From Propionibacteriaceae bacterium (GTDB taxonomy: Bacteria; Actinomycetota; Actinomycetes; Propionibacteriales; Propionibacteriaceae), in assembly GCA_016717345.1 (NCBI GenBank), contig JADKFR010000002.1:372001-436000 (forward strand): DNA of 64,000 nucleotides, given 5' to 3'. The notes under the pieces are model-generated. The model was not told the origin of the DNA. It searched no databases and saw nothing but the letters and a program-made list of their open reading frames with translations. Shown here piece by piece: positions 24,666-36,106 of the stretch; positions within the stretch are counted from its first letter, which is position 1; the number at the start of each line of letters is the position of its first letter. Position numbers and translations under genes: made by a program.

Positions 24666-26000
24666 ATGACCACACCACTCATCCTCGCCGCCATCGGCGG
24701 CATCGCCGCGATCGTTGTCCTGATCGTTTGGCTCAAGGTTCACCCCTTCCTGTCGCTGATGGCCGGCGCCGGCATCATGGCCATCGCCGCCGGCGTCCCC
24801 TACCCCGACCTCTTCAAGAGCTTCACCGCAGGTCTTGGTTCCACGATCGCCGGCGTCGGCCTGCTGATCACGCTGGGCGCCATCATCGGAACCCTGTTGA
24901 TCTCCTCGGGCGGTGCGGACGTGATCGTCGACACGATCCTTTCCAAGACACCACTGCAGCGACTGCCGTGGGCCATGGCCCTGATCGCCTTCGTCGTGGG
25001 CATCCCGCTGTTCTTCGAGGTCGGCGTCGTCATCCTGATCCCCGTCGTGATGTTCGCCGCTCGTCGGGCGAAGGTGCCGGTGATCCTGCTGGGGATTCCC
25101 GCTCTGGCCGGCCTGTCAGCCCTGCACGGCCTGGTGCCCCCGCACCCCGGCCCCCTGATCGCGATCGACGCCCTGCACGCCAACCTCGGCCTGACCCTCG
25201 GCCTCGGACTGCTCGTCGCCATCCCCTGTGTGATCATCGCTGGCCCCGTCCTCGGCCGGATCATGGCCCGGTGGGTTCCCATCGAGGCCCGGGAGGACTT
25301 CCTGGGTGGTGGCGGCCCCGCTGAAGGCGCGAAGCGCCCCACCTTCGCAGCCGCGCTCACCGTCGTCCTGCTGCCCGTCATCCTGATGCTCGCCCGCACC
25401 GTGGTGGAAATGACCGGCGCGGACGAGGCGGCCTTCGGCAAGGCTGTCGTCTTCGTCGGCACCCCGCTGATCGCCCTGTTCGTCACCACCGTGACCGCCA
25501 TGTTCCTGCTCGGCTTCCTGCTCTCCAAGACCCGCGACGAGGTCAGCAAGCTGGTCGGCTCCTCGTTCGGCCCGATCGCCGGCATCCTGCTGATCGTCGG
25601 CGCCGGCGGTGGCTTCAAGCAGACCCTGGTCGACTCGGGGATCGCTGACCTGATCGCCAAAGGCCTGGTGGAGGCTGCCCTGCCGCCGCTGCTGGCCGGC
25701 TGGCTGGTCGCCGTCCTGATCCGCCTCGCCACCGGCTCGGCCACCGTGGCCACCATCACCGCTTCCGGCATCATGGCTCCGCTGGCCGCCGGGCTCTCTC
25801 CCACCCACACCGCGTTGATGGTGCTCGCCATCGGCTCCGGCTCGGTCTTCCTCAGCCACGTCAACGATGCCGGCTTCTGGATGGTCAAGGAGTACTTCGG
25901 GATGACCGTCGGCGAGACCTTCAAGACCTGGTCTCTGATGGAGACTGTGCTTTCGGTGGTCGGCCTGACCTCCGTCATGGCGCTGAGCCTGGTCGTCTGA
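24666..26000 (+). CDS. gntP: Gluconate:H+ symporter, GntP family
   Basis: This 444-residue polytopic membrane protein has about 12-14 hydrophobic helices distributed throughout. Family blocks are 'GLGSTIAGVGLLITLGAIIG', 'LHGLVPPHPGPLIAI' (the Pro-rich GntP signature), 'RLATGSATVATITASGI' and 'GSVFLSHVNDAGFWMVKEYFG'. It imports gluconate with protons and supplies the kinase encoded just upstream. Length matches the family (about 440). Confidence 0.95.
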   Translation: MTTPLILAAIGGIAAIVVLIVWLKVHPFLSLMAGAGIMAIAAGVPYPDLFKSFTAGLGSTIAGVGLLITLGAIIGTLLISSGGADVIVDTILSKTPLQRLPWAMALIAFVVGIPLFFEVGVVILIPVVMFAARRAKVPVILLGIPALAGLSALHGLVPPHPGPLIAIDALHANLGLTLGLGLLVAIPCVIIAGPVLGRIMARWVPIEAREDFLGGGGPAEGAKRPTFAAALTVVLLPVILMLARTVVEMTGADEAAFGKAVVFVGTPLIALFVTTVTAMFLLGFLLSKTRDEVSKLVGSSFGPIAGILLIVGAGGGFKQTLVDSGIADLIAKGLVEAALPPLLAGWLVAVLIRLATGSATVATITASGIMAPLAAGLSPTHTALMVLAIGSGSVFLSHVNDAGFWMVKEYFGMTVGETFKTWSLMETVLSVVGLTSVMALSLVV

Positions 26001-26002
26001 CG

Positions 26003-27877
26003 ATGACTCCGGCACCCCTCTCGGCGGTCGTCGCCGAGGTGACCCAACGCATTCGGCAGCGGAGCCGGCAGACCCGGCAGGCCTACCTCGAGCGGATCCG
26101 GGCCGACGCCGTCCGGGCCGACTCGCGGGAGCGGCTCAGCTGCGCGAACCTGGCCCACGCCTTCGCCGCGCTGGACGACGGCGAACGGAAGCAGGTGATC
26201 GGACAGCGGCGACCCAACCTCGGGATCGTCACCTCCTACAACGACCTGCTCTCGGCCCACCGTCCCTACGAGGACTACCCGAAGGTGATCCGGGACGAGG
26301 CCCGGGACTGGGCGCTTGGCCCAGGTCCCGGGGCCACCCCGGCCATGTGCGACGGGGTCACCCAGGGGACGCCGGGGATGGAACTCTCCCTCTTCAGCCG
26401 GGACGTGATCGCGATGAGCACGGCCGTGGCGCTCTCCCACGACGTGTTCGACGCGGTGCTGCTGTTGGGGATCTGCGACAAGATCGTGCCGGGGCTGCTG
26501 ATCGGCGCCCTGTCCGCGGGCCACCTGCCGTGCGTCTTCGTCCCGGCCGGGCCGATGGGCAGCGGCATCGCGAACTCCGCCAAGGCGAAGGTGCGCGAGG
26601 CACACGTCCGCGGCGAGGCCAGCCGGGAACAACTTCTGGACGTGGAGCAGCAGGCCTACCACGGGGTCGGCACCTGCACGTTCTACGGAACGGCCAACTC
26701 CAACCAGGTGCTGCTGGAGGCGATGGGCCTTCACGTCCCCGGAGCCGCGTTCGTGCCGCCGTACTCAGGGCTGCGCGAGCAGCTCACCCGAGGGGCGGTG
26801 CGGACGGCACTGGAGATCACCCGCGAGCGCCGGTTCACCCCCATCGGCGAGTTGGTCGACGAACGGGTGATCGTGAATGCCCTGGTCACCCTGCTGGCCA
26901 CGGGGGGATCGACGAACCACCTGATCCACTGGGTCGCGGTCGCCCGGGCTGCCGGGATCAGTTTCGACTGGAGCGACGTCGACCGGCTCTCCGGCGCAGT
27001 GCCGCTGCTGGCCCGGATCTACCCCAACGGGCAAGCCGACATCAACGACTTCGAGCGCGCAGGCGGGACCGGCTTCGTGCTCGCCCAGTTGCTCGAACTC
27101 GGGCTGCTGCACCCCGACGTCGCCACCGTGAGCGGGGAGGGCGTGGCCGGCCAGACCCGGCGTCCCCGGTTGGTGGACGGCGAGCTGAGCTTCACTCCGC
27201 CCCCGTCCGAGAGTCCCGACCCCACGGTGCTGCGGCCGGCTGCTGAGCCGTTCGACAGCAGCGGCGGTCTGGCCCTGCTGACCGGGAACCTCGGCCGCTC
27301 GGTGATCAAGGTGTCCGCCGTGGCCCCCGACCACCGCGTCGTGACCGCACCGGCGTTCGTCGCCGACTCCCAGGAGGAGGTGGTCGCCGCCTTCAGCCGC
27401 GGCGAGCTCGACCGGGACGTCGTGGTCGTCGTCCGCTTCCAGGGGCCGCGTGCCAACGGGATGCCCGAACTGCACCGGCTCACCGCGATCCTGGGTTCCC
27501 TGCAGAGTGCCGGACGCCGGGTCGCCCTGGTGACCGACGGACGGATGTCGGGGGCCTCCGGGCGAATCCCGGCGGCCATCCACCTGACCCCCGAAGCCTC
27601 GGCGGGCGGCCCGTGCGCCCGGCTCCGCTCCGGTGATCTGATCCGCCTCGACACGACGACCGGCAGCCTCGAGGTGCTGCTGGACGCCAACGACTTCGCC
27701 ACCCGGCAGCCCGCCCAGCACGCCGTGGCCGGCCCGCTGGGTCTGGGCCGCGATATCTTCGCCGGCCTGCGGGCAACCGTGGGCGGCGCCGAACAGGGCG
27801 CCTGCACCTGGTTGCCCGACCCTGACCAGCCGGTCACTCTCTCCGTCCAACCCGTACCCGAGGAGGTACTGCTGTGA
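26003..27877 (+). CDS. edd: Phosphogluconate dehydratase
   Basis: This 624-residue IlvD/Edd-family iron-sulfur dehydratase converts 6-phosphogluconate to 2-keto-3-deoxy-6-phosphogluconate. It contains 'GIVTSYNDLLSAHRPYEDYP', the Edd-type 'MCDGVTQGTPGMELSLFSRD' with a cluster cysteine, 'LLGICDKIVPGLLIGAL' with the second, and 'GTCTFYGTANSNQVLLEAMG' with the third. The C-terminal part has 'TDGRMSGASGRIPAAIHLTP'. Length matches Edd and distinguishes it from shorter IlvD. It starts 2 nt after gntP and overlaps eda by 4 bp. Confidence 0.96.
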   Translation: MTPAPLSAVVAEVTQRIRQRSRQTRQAYLERIRADAVRADSRERLSCANLAHAFAALDDGERKQVIGQRRPNLGIVTSYNDLLSAHRPYEDYPKVIRDEARDWALGPGPGATPAMCDGVTQGTPGMELSLFSRDVIAMSTAVALSHDVFDAVLLLGICDKIVPGLLIGALSAGHLPCVFVPAGPMGSGIANSAKAKVREAHVRGEASREQLLDVEQQAYHGVGTCTFYGTANSNQVLLEAMGLHVPGAAFVPPYSGLREQLTRGAVRTALEITRERRFTPIGELVDERVIVNALVTLLATGGSTNHLIHWVAVARAAGISFDWSDVDRLSGAVPLLARIYPNGQADINDFERAGGTGFVLAQLLELGLLHPDVATVSGEGVAGQTRRPRLVDGELSFTPPPSESPDPTVLRPAAEPFDSSGGLALLTGNLGRSVIKVSAVAPDHRVVTAPAFVADSQEEVVAAFSRGELDRDVVVVVRFQGPRANGMPELHRLTAILGSLQSAGRRVALVTDGRMSGASGRIPAAIHLTPEASAGGPCARLRSGDLIRLDTTTGSLEVLLDANDFATRQPAQHAVAGPLGLGRDIFAGLRATVGGAEQGACTWLPDPDQPVTLSVQPVPEEVLL

Positions 27878-28500
27878 ACACCGATGTTCAGCCCTGGATC
27901 GGTCGCGGACCGATCATCCCCGTGATCGTGATCGACGATGCCAGCCTGGCGGTCGATCTGGCCCGTGCCCTGGTGGCCGGTGGCCTCTCGGCCCTGGAGA
28001 TCACCTTGCGCACCCCGGCCGCACCGGCGGCGATCGAGGCGATCGCCGCAGCCGTCCCGGAGGCGGCCGTGGGGGCCGGAACCCTGCGCCTGCCCCGGGA
28101 CGCGGCCCTGGCCAAAGACGCGGGGGCGACCTTCGCGGTGACACCCGGGTACACCCGCGAGCTCGGTGCCGCCTGCCGCGAGGCCGGCTTGCCCCTGCTG
28201 CCCGGGGTGGCCACGGCCTCCGAACTGCTGCTTGCCTACGGGGACGGTCATCGGTTCACCAAGTTCTTCCCGGCCGTCGCCGCCGGGGGAGTGCCGCTGC
28301 TGAAGGCGCTCGGCGGACCGTTCCCGGACGTCTCCTTCTGCCCCACCGGCGGGATCACCGAGGCCTCGGCACCGGACTTCCTGGCGCTGCCGTCGGTTCC
28401 CGTCTGCGGTGGCACCTGGCTCACCCCGGCGAACCTGGTCGCGGCCCGGGACTGGGACGCGATCACCGAACTGGCCCGCCGCGCCGCGGCGCTCGGCTGA
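27874..28500 (+). CDS. eda: 2-dehydro-3-deoxy-phosphogluconate aldolase
   Basis: This 208-residue class I aldolase splits KDPG into pyruvate and glyceraldehyde-3-phosphate, completing the Entner-Doudoroff route. 'IPVIVIDDASLAVDLARALV' opens the barrel, 'ALEITLRTPAA' holds the catalytic Glu, and 'FTKFFPAVAAGGVPLLKAL' contains the Schiff-base Lys (first Lys of the block). 'FCPTGGIT' is the phosphate site. The GTG start has GAGGAGG 7 nt upstream and overlaps the edd stop. Confidence 0.95.
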   Translation: MNTDVQPWIGRGPIIPVIVIDDASLAVDLARALVAGGLSALEITLRTPAAPAAIEAIAAAVPEAAVGAGTLRLPRDAALAKDAGATFAVTPGYTRELGAACREAGLPLLPGVATASELLLAYGDGHRFTKFFPAVAAGGVPLLKALGGPFPDVSFCPTGGITEASAPDFLALPSVPVCGGTWLTPANLVAARDWDAITELARRAAALG

Positions 28501-28515
28501 GAACGGGGATCCGAC

Positions 28516-29399
28516 ATGCAGCTCGGAATGATCGGCCTGGGCAAGATGGGGAACAACATGGCCCAACGGCTGAAGCTGGCCGGCCACGACGTGATCGGCT
28601 ACGACCGCAACCCGGAGGTGTCCGACACCCCCGACGTGGCTTCCCTGGTGGCCGGCCTGGCAGCACCGCGGGTGGTGTGGGTGATGGTCCCTGCCGGGGA
28701 AGCCACCCGCAGCGCCGTCGAAGAACTGGGCCGCCTGCTCGACCCCGGTGACCTGGTCATCGACGGCGGCAACTCCCATTTCAAGGACGACGCCGTCAAC
28801 GCGGCGCGCCTGGCCGAGCGCGGCGTCGGGTACCTCGACTGCGGCGTCTCCGGGGGCGTATGGGGCCTGCAGAACGGCTACGGCCTGATGGTGGGCGGTA
28901 CGGCCTCCGACGTCGAGCGCGCCATGGCGATCTTCGACTCCCTGCGTCCCGACGGCCCGCGGGACGAGGGCTTCGTCCACGCCGGGGGGGTGGGAGCGGG
29001 GCACTACGCGAAGATGGTGCACAACGGCATCGAGTACGGCCTGATGCACGCCTACGCCGAGGGCTGGGAACTGCTGGAGGCCAACGGGACCGTGACTGAC
29101 GTCGCGGGCTGCTTCAAGGCGTGGACGCGGGGAACCGTCGTCCGCTCCTGGCTGCTCGACCTGCTGGTCAAGGCTTTGGAGGAGGCTCCCGGCCTGGACG
29201 GGGTGGACGAGTACACACCGACTCCGGGGAGGGTCGCTGGACGATGATGGAAGCGATCGACAACGCCGTCCCGATGCCCGTCCTGGCGGCGGCGCTGTTC
29301 GCGAGGTTCTCCTCTCGCCAGCAGAACAGCCCCAGCATGCAGATGGTGTCGGCCTTGCGTGGTCAGTTCGGCGGGCATTCGATCGTCAGGACCCCCTAG
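28516..29399 (+). CDS. gnd: 6-phosphogluconate dehydrogenase, decarboxylating (GndA/YqeC short type), apparent -1 frameshift near the 3' end
   Basis: The first frame (28516-29247) gives 'MQLGMIGLGKMGNNMAQRL' (NAD(P) motif), 'VIDGGNSHFKDD', 'YLDCGVSGGVWGLQNGYGLM' and the catalytic Lys/Asn block 'GAGHYAKMVHNGIEYGLM'. It then ends in 'TPTPGRVAGR'. The normal ending 'DSGEGRWTMMEAIDNAVPMP' continues in the next frame to a TAG at 29399. One G missing at the CACCGACTCC near 29219 explains the shift. The joined product of about 294 residues matches the short Gnd family. It oxidises 6-phosphogluconate to ribulose-5-phosphate, so the cassette offers both routes from gluconate. Confidence 0.88.
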
Positions 29400-29638
29400 C
29401 GGAGGTGGCGGCTGCCCGCTCAGGGCGCCGATGTGGCCGCCGGAGGGCACCGGATGCGTATCCGACCTTGCGCCGACCCTCCGGGGCGCTGCGAAACGGC
29501 ACATGCGGCCGATAGCGGGCCATTCACGAGTCGGGCAGCGCCGAATATCGGCGCCAATCGGGTAGAGTTGTCCTGTTATTGAGCGTGCCACCACTCCTCG
29601 GAGTTGGTGGCGCTTTCTCACGTCCGGAGGGAAACCGC

Positions 29639-31657
<2,019 letters not shown>

Positions 31658-31704
31658 CGCCGCACCCCCGCGTCCCCCCGTGAACCCTTGAGCAGGAGCA
31701 GCAC

Positions 31705-34336
31705 ATGACTGACACCCCGGACGTCCCCGAGGCCGAGAACGAGGCCCCGCAGCAGCTGGCCCCGACCGCGGCGAAGACCGAGGAAATCGACCTGCAGGTC
31801 GAGGTCCAGAAGTCCTACCTCGACTACGCCATGAGCGTCATCGTGGGACGGGCGCTGCCCGACGTCCGCGACGGCCTGAAGCCCGTCCACCGCCGCGTGC
31901 TCTACGCGATGTACGACGGCGGGTACCGTCCGGATCGCGGGTGGAACAAGTGCTCGCGCGTGGTGGGCGAGGTGATGGGCCTGTACCACCCGCACGGGGA
32001 CTCCGCGATCTACGACACCTTGGTGCGGCTCGCGCAGCCGTGGGTGATGCGGGCGCCGCTGGTCGCCGGGCAGGGCAACTTCGGCTCGCCGGGCAACGAC
32101 CCGGCCGCCGCCATGCGGTACACCGAGTGCAAGATGGCGCCGCTGTCGATGGAGATGGTGCGCGACATCACCGAGAACACCGTCGACTTCACGCCCAACT
32201 ACGACAACCGGGAGATGGAGCCGACCGTCCTGCCGGCCCGGTTCCCGAACCTGCTGGTCAACGGGTCGACCGGGATCGCGGTGGGGATGGCCACCAACAT
32301 CCCGACGCACAACCTCAGGGAGGTCGCGGCCGCCGTCCAGTGGGCCCTGGAGCACCCGGAGGCGACCAAGGAGGAACTCCTGGAAGCCGCCATGGAGCGG
32401 ATCAAGGGGCCGGACTTCCCCAACGGCGCCCTGATCGTCGGACGCCAAGGGCATCGAGGACGCGTACCGCACCGGCCGCGGCTCGGTCATCATGCGGGCC
32501 GTCATCGACATCGAAGAGGACAAGGCCGGCCGCACTCTGCTGGTGGTCACCGAACTGCCGCACATGTGCAACCCCGACAACGTGGCCGTCAAGATCGCCG
32601 AGCTGGTCAACGCCGGCAAGCTGACGGGCATCGCCGACATCCGCGACGACACCTCCGCCCGGACCGGCCAGCGCCTGGTCATCGTCCTGAAGCGGGACGC
32701 CCAGCCGCGCGTGGTGATGAACAACCTGTACAAGCACACCCAGCTGCAGGACACCTTCGGGTGCAACATGCTGGCGCTGGTGGACGAGGTGCCGCGAACC
32801 CTGCGGCTCGACCAGTTCATCAGCCACTGGATGAAGCACCAGGTCCAGGTCATCCAGCGCCGGACGGCCTACCGCCTGGACGAGGCCGAGAAGCGGGCCC
32901 ACCTCGACCGCGGCCTGGTCAAGGCCCTGAACCGGCTGGACGAGGTGCTGGCGCTGATCCGGGCCTCGCGCGACGTCGACGTGGCCCGGGAGGGGTTGAA
33001 GGCCCTGCTCGACATCGACGACCTGCAGGCCATGCACATCCTGAACACCCAGCTGCGCCGGCTGGCCGCCATGGAGATCCAGTCGATCATCGACCGGCTG
33101 GCCGAGGCCGAGCGGGTGATCGCCGACCTGAAGGACATCCTCGCCAAGCCCGAACGGCAGCGTCAGATCATCTCCAGCGAGCTCGCCGAGATCGTCGACA
33201 AGTACGGTGACGAGCGCCGGACCCGGATCATCTCCGCTGACGGGGACCTCTCCGATGAGGACTTCATCCCCGACGACGACATGGTCGTCACGATCACCCA
33301 GGGTGGTTACGCCAAGCGCACCCGCAGCGACCTGTACCGCACCCAGAAGCGCGGTGGCAAGGGCGTCCGGGGGGCGACGCTGCGGGCCGACGACGAGGTG
33401 GCCCACCTGTTCGCGACCACCAACCACCAGTGGATCCTGTTCTTCACCAACCTCGGCCGGGTGTACCGGGCCAAGGTGTGGCAGTTGCCGGAGTCGGGTC
33501 GTGACGCCAAGGGGGGCCACGTCGCCGGGCTCTTGAGCTTCCTGCCGGAGGAACGGATCGCCGAGGTGCTGACGCTGCGGGGCTACGACGACGCCCCCTA
33601 CCTGCTGCTGGCGACCCGCCACGGCATGGTGAAGAAGACCGACCTGCGATCCTACGATTCGCCGCGGCAGGCCGGCGTGATCGCGATCAACTTCCGGGCT
33701 GCCGACGACGAGTTGATCGGCGCGGCGCTGTGCAGCCAGGCTGACGACGTCCTGCTGATCTCGCGGAAGGGCCAGGCGATCCGGTTCTCCGCTGACGACG
33801 AGCAGCTCCGTCCGATGGGACGGGCGACCTCCGGGGTCACCGGGATGCGGTTCCGCGGGGCGGACGCGCTGCTCAGCATGTCGGTGATCGGCGCCGACAT
33901 GGAAGAGGACGATCGCTACGTCTTCACGGTCACCGACGGAGGCTTCGCCAAGCGGACGGTGGTGGCCGAATACCGGCAGCAGGGCCGGGGCGGCCTGGGT
34001 ATCAAGGCCATGAAGCTGAACGAGGACCGCGGGTCGCTGGTCGGTGGACTGGTGGTCTCGGAATCGGATGAGGTCATCGCCATCAAGGTGAGCGGCCAGA
34101 TCACCCGTTCAGCGGTGGTGGAGGTGCCCGCGAAGGGGCGCGACACCATGGGCGTGAAGTTCGTCGGGGTCGCCGAGGACGACGCCGTCGCGGTGATCGC
34201 CCTCAATCCGGAATCGTCCGCTGAACTGGCCGGGACTGGGCCGGTTGTCTCAGAAGGGAACGCGGAGGGTACCGTTGACCCAAACGAGCCAGGGCTTGAG
34301 ACGTCAGCCCAGGTCGAGGAGGAGAACGGTGACTGA
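31705..34336 (+). CDS. gyrA: DNA gyrase subunit A, apparent +1 frameshift (likely sequence error)
   Basis: The 5' frame encodes the breakage-reunion domain with the catalytic Tyr139 in 'MRYTECKMAPL' and the quinolone region 'HPHGDSAIYDTLVR', where Ser100 and Asp104 correspond to E. coli Ser83 and Asp87 (wild type). At about 32446 the frame breaks: reading GACGCAAGG in place of GACGCCAAGG restores 'LIVGRKGIEDAYRTGRGSV'. The second frame then continues through the coiled coil and the C-terminal beta-pinwheel, with GyrA-box-like 'QKRGGKGVRG', to 34336. Joined length is about 876 residues. Gyrase is essential, so I read the extra C as a consensus error. Confidence 0.93.
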
Positions 34337-35351
34337 CCAGCCAACCGCGACGAGCCTGTCCGAGGAGACCGACGCCACGCAGGAATGGCGCGTGGAGGGG
34401 TCGGCGTCCTCGGTGGCGGCTGACGACCGGGGACTCGACGACACCGTCGTGCGGCTCCAACCCATCCGGATCGACGATCCGGCCATGCCGGAGGCCTCGC
34501 TGTCCGGGATGCGCGAGGTTGCGCACGTGGGGGAGGAGGCCGTGGAGCAGACGGCTGCGGATGACACGCGCTGGCTCGCGTCCGAGTCTCCACTGACTGA
34601 GGAAGCGGGGGAGTGGGCCCCGGTGCCTGTGGCGGAGCTGTCGGAGGACGCGGGGGAGGCGTCTGAGGAGGCGGCGGAGGCGTCGGCCGCGTCTGAGGCC
34701 GCGTCGGAGGACGCGTCGGAGGACGCGGAGGCGCAGGCGGCGGCCGAGGGTGAAGGCATGGCGCCGGCGGAGGAGCCGGCACCGGTCCAGGCTTCTGTGA
34801 CGACGCCGCTACCCCCGATCGTGGCCCCGGTGTTCCCGCCGTTCGCGGCCCCGGCAGCGTCCCCGGCAGCTGCTGGCGCCCCGCAGGTCGCACCCGCCCC
34901 GCAGGTCGTACCCGCCCCGCAGGTCGTACCCGTCCCGCCGACTCAGGCTGCGAAGCCGGCCTCCAAGCCCACGTCGCGCCGCACTCGCAAGGCGCGGCTG
35001 CGGGTCTCGCGGGTCGACCCCTGGTCGGTCATGAAGACGACGTTCCTGTTCTCGATCGCGGCCGGGATCATGGTGTGGGTGGCGACGTACGTCACGTGGT
35101 CGGTCGTCGAGGCGTCGGGGCTGTTCAGCGTGATCAACGACCAGATCGTCAACCTGATCTCGAGCCCCAACGATGCCTCCCCGTGGCGCATCGAGGACTA
35201 CTTGAGCGCCAACAAGGTGCTGGGGGTCACGGCGCTCGTCGCGGTCATCAACGTGGTGCTGCTGACGGCACTGGGGACGCTGTTCGCCTTCTTGTACAAC
35301 CTGTCGGCGAACATCCTCGGTGGCCTGGAGCTCACCCTCGCCGAAGACTGA
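34329..35351 (+). CDS. DUF3566 domain-containing membrane protein
   Basis: The product has about 340 residues from the GTG at 34329, which has GAGGAGGAGA upstream and overlaps the gyrA stop by 8 bp. Residues 1-220 are hydrophilic, acidic and Ala/Glu-rich with a Pro-rich section at about 150-220 containing repeated 'PQV' segments. The C-terminal DUF3566 domain has two transmembrane helices, 'VMKTTFLFSIAAGIMVWVAT' and 'VTALVAVINVVLLTALG'. The family regularly follows gyrA in actinobacteria (Rv0007-like) and its function is unknown. A link to division has been proposed for the mycobacterial homologue CwsA's neighbours, but nothing here shows it. Confidence 0.88.
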   Translation: MTDQPTATSLSEETDATQEWRVEGSASSVAADDRGLDDTVVRLQPIRIDDPAMPEASLSGMREVAHVGEEAVEQTAADDTRWLASESPLTEEAGEWAPVPVAELSEDAGEASEEAAEASAASEAASEDASEDAEAQAAAEGEGMAPAEEPAPVQASVTTPLPPIVAPVFPPFAAPAASPAAAGAPQVAPAPQVVPAPQVVPVPPTQAAKPASKPTSRRTRKARLRVSRVDPWSVMKTTFLFSIAAGIMVWVATYVTWSVVEASGLFSVINDQIVNLISSPNDASPWRIEDYLSANKVLGVTALVAVINVVLLTALGTLFAFLYNLSANILGGLELTLAED

Positions 35352-35467
35352 CCGGAGACGGGCGGGAGACTGGCGGGAGACGGAGGCGTGGCTGACCGGG
35401 TCGACACGCCGAGTTGAGCCGGTGGCGTCCGGTTGGGTAAGGTGACTCTTCGGTGCCCCGCACACGC

Positions 35468-35544
35468 GGGCCTATAGCTCAGACGGTTAGAGCGCTGCCC
35501 TGATAAGGCAGAGGTCACTGGTTCAAGTCCAGTTAGGCCCACCA
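35468..35544 (+). tRNA. ileT: tRNA-Ile (GAT anticodon)
   Basis: The 77-nt sequence folds as a cloverleaf. The acceptor stem GGGCCTA pairs with TAGGCCC, the D-arm AGCTCAGACGGTTAGAGC is standard, the anticodon loop CTGATAA carries GAT at 35502-35504, and the T-loop is GTTCAAGTCC. The discriminator is A and CCA is encoded. Its position after gyrA and the DUF3566 gene is the conserved actinobacterial location; the tRNA-Ala that usually follows is not present. Confidence 0.96.
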
Positions 35545-35548
35545 CGGC

Positions 35549-35579
35549 AAACCCCCTCCCACTAGGGCAGGGGGTTTTT
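35549..35579 (+). terminator. Rho-independent terminator after tRNA-Ile
   Basis: AAACCCCCT pairs with AGGGGGTTT around an 11-nt loop and is followed by a short T run (TTTTT in total). It lies 4 bp beyond the tRNA and marks the end of the gyrase/tRNA segment. Confidence 0.85.
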
Positions 35580-36106
35580 CCTTGCCCGGGCGGGGAACTT
35601 GTGGGGAACAATGAGGGCCCGCGTTTGACCCATAAGCCTCGAGCATTTACAGCCGGCGCCGAGCCCCACGCGCTCAATAGCACCCACGTTCCTGCAACTT
35701 GCTAGTCGAGCGGACCACCAGGACCCGGCAGGAGCACCGTAGGGTCGAAACGGGCTCGGGCGCCGATCCAGACGTGGGAGGCCCGATTTGATCGAGTACG
35801 CCCACTCGTCCTGGTGCCACATCCCCATTTGTCTGTGTTCGTTTCGCGTGGCGCAGCTTCTCGTAATGATAGAGAGCCGTAAGGTTTCAGGTTGAGGACT
35901 TGTGCGTAAGGGCATCGGCGAACCGGTAGGTACGGCGTGCCACTCAGGGCGGGTGGCGCACGTGGTGTTGCCCAAGGAGCGCCGGGGGGAGGCAGCAGCC
36001 CGCTCGTGCGCCGGCCAGTGGGAGCAGGTTTCGACGAAGGGTCCCGATGGCCAGCAGCATCGCTAACGTGGGCTTGGAGCAACTGTGTCACGGAGGAGGC
36101 AGCGGT
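35580..36106. other. Intergenic region between tRNA-Ile and the galactoside operon
   Basis: About 530 bp with no supported gene. Open frames on both strands here lack family-like sequence and good start signals. The base composition from about 35600 to 35910 is visibly less GC-rich than the flanks. It is the left boundary of the accessory region, but I found no second copy of the tRNA 3' end that would mark an attachment site. Confidence 0.6.

Noticed and set aside
34245..34328. Upstream ATG start for the DUF3566 gene
   Set aside because: It would overlap gyrA by over 90 bp. The GTG at 34329 has an excellent GAGGAGGAGA site just upstream.
31705..34336. Programmed ribosomal frameshift in gyrA
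   Set aside because: There is no slippery heptamer or downstream structure at 32446, and gyrA is not known to use frameshifting. An extra C from base calling is simpler.
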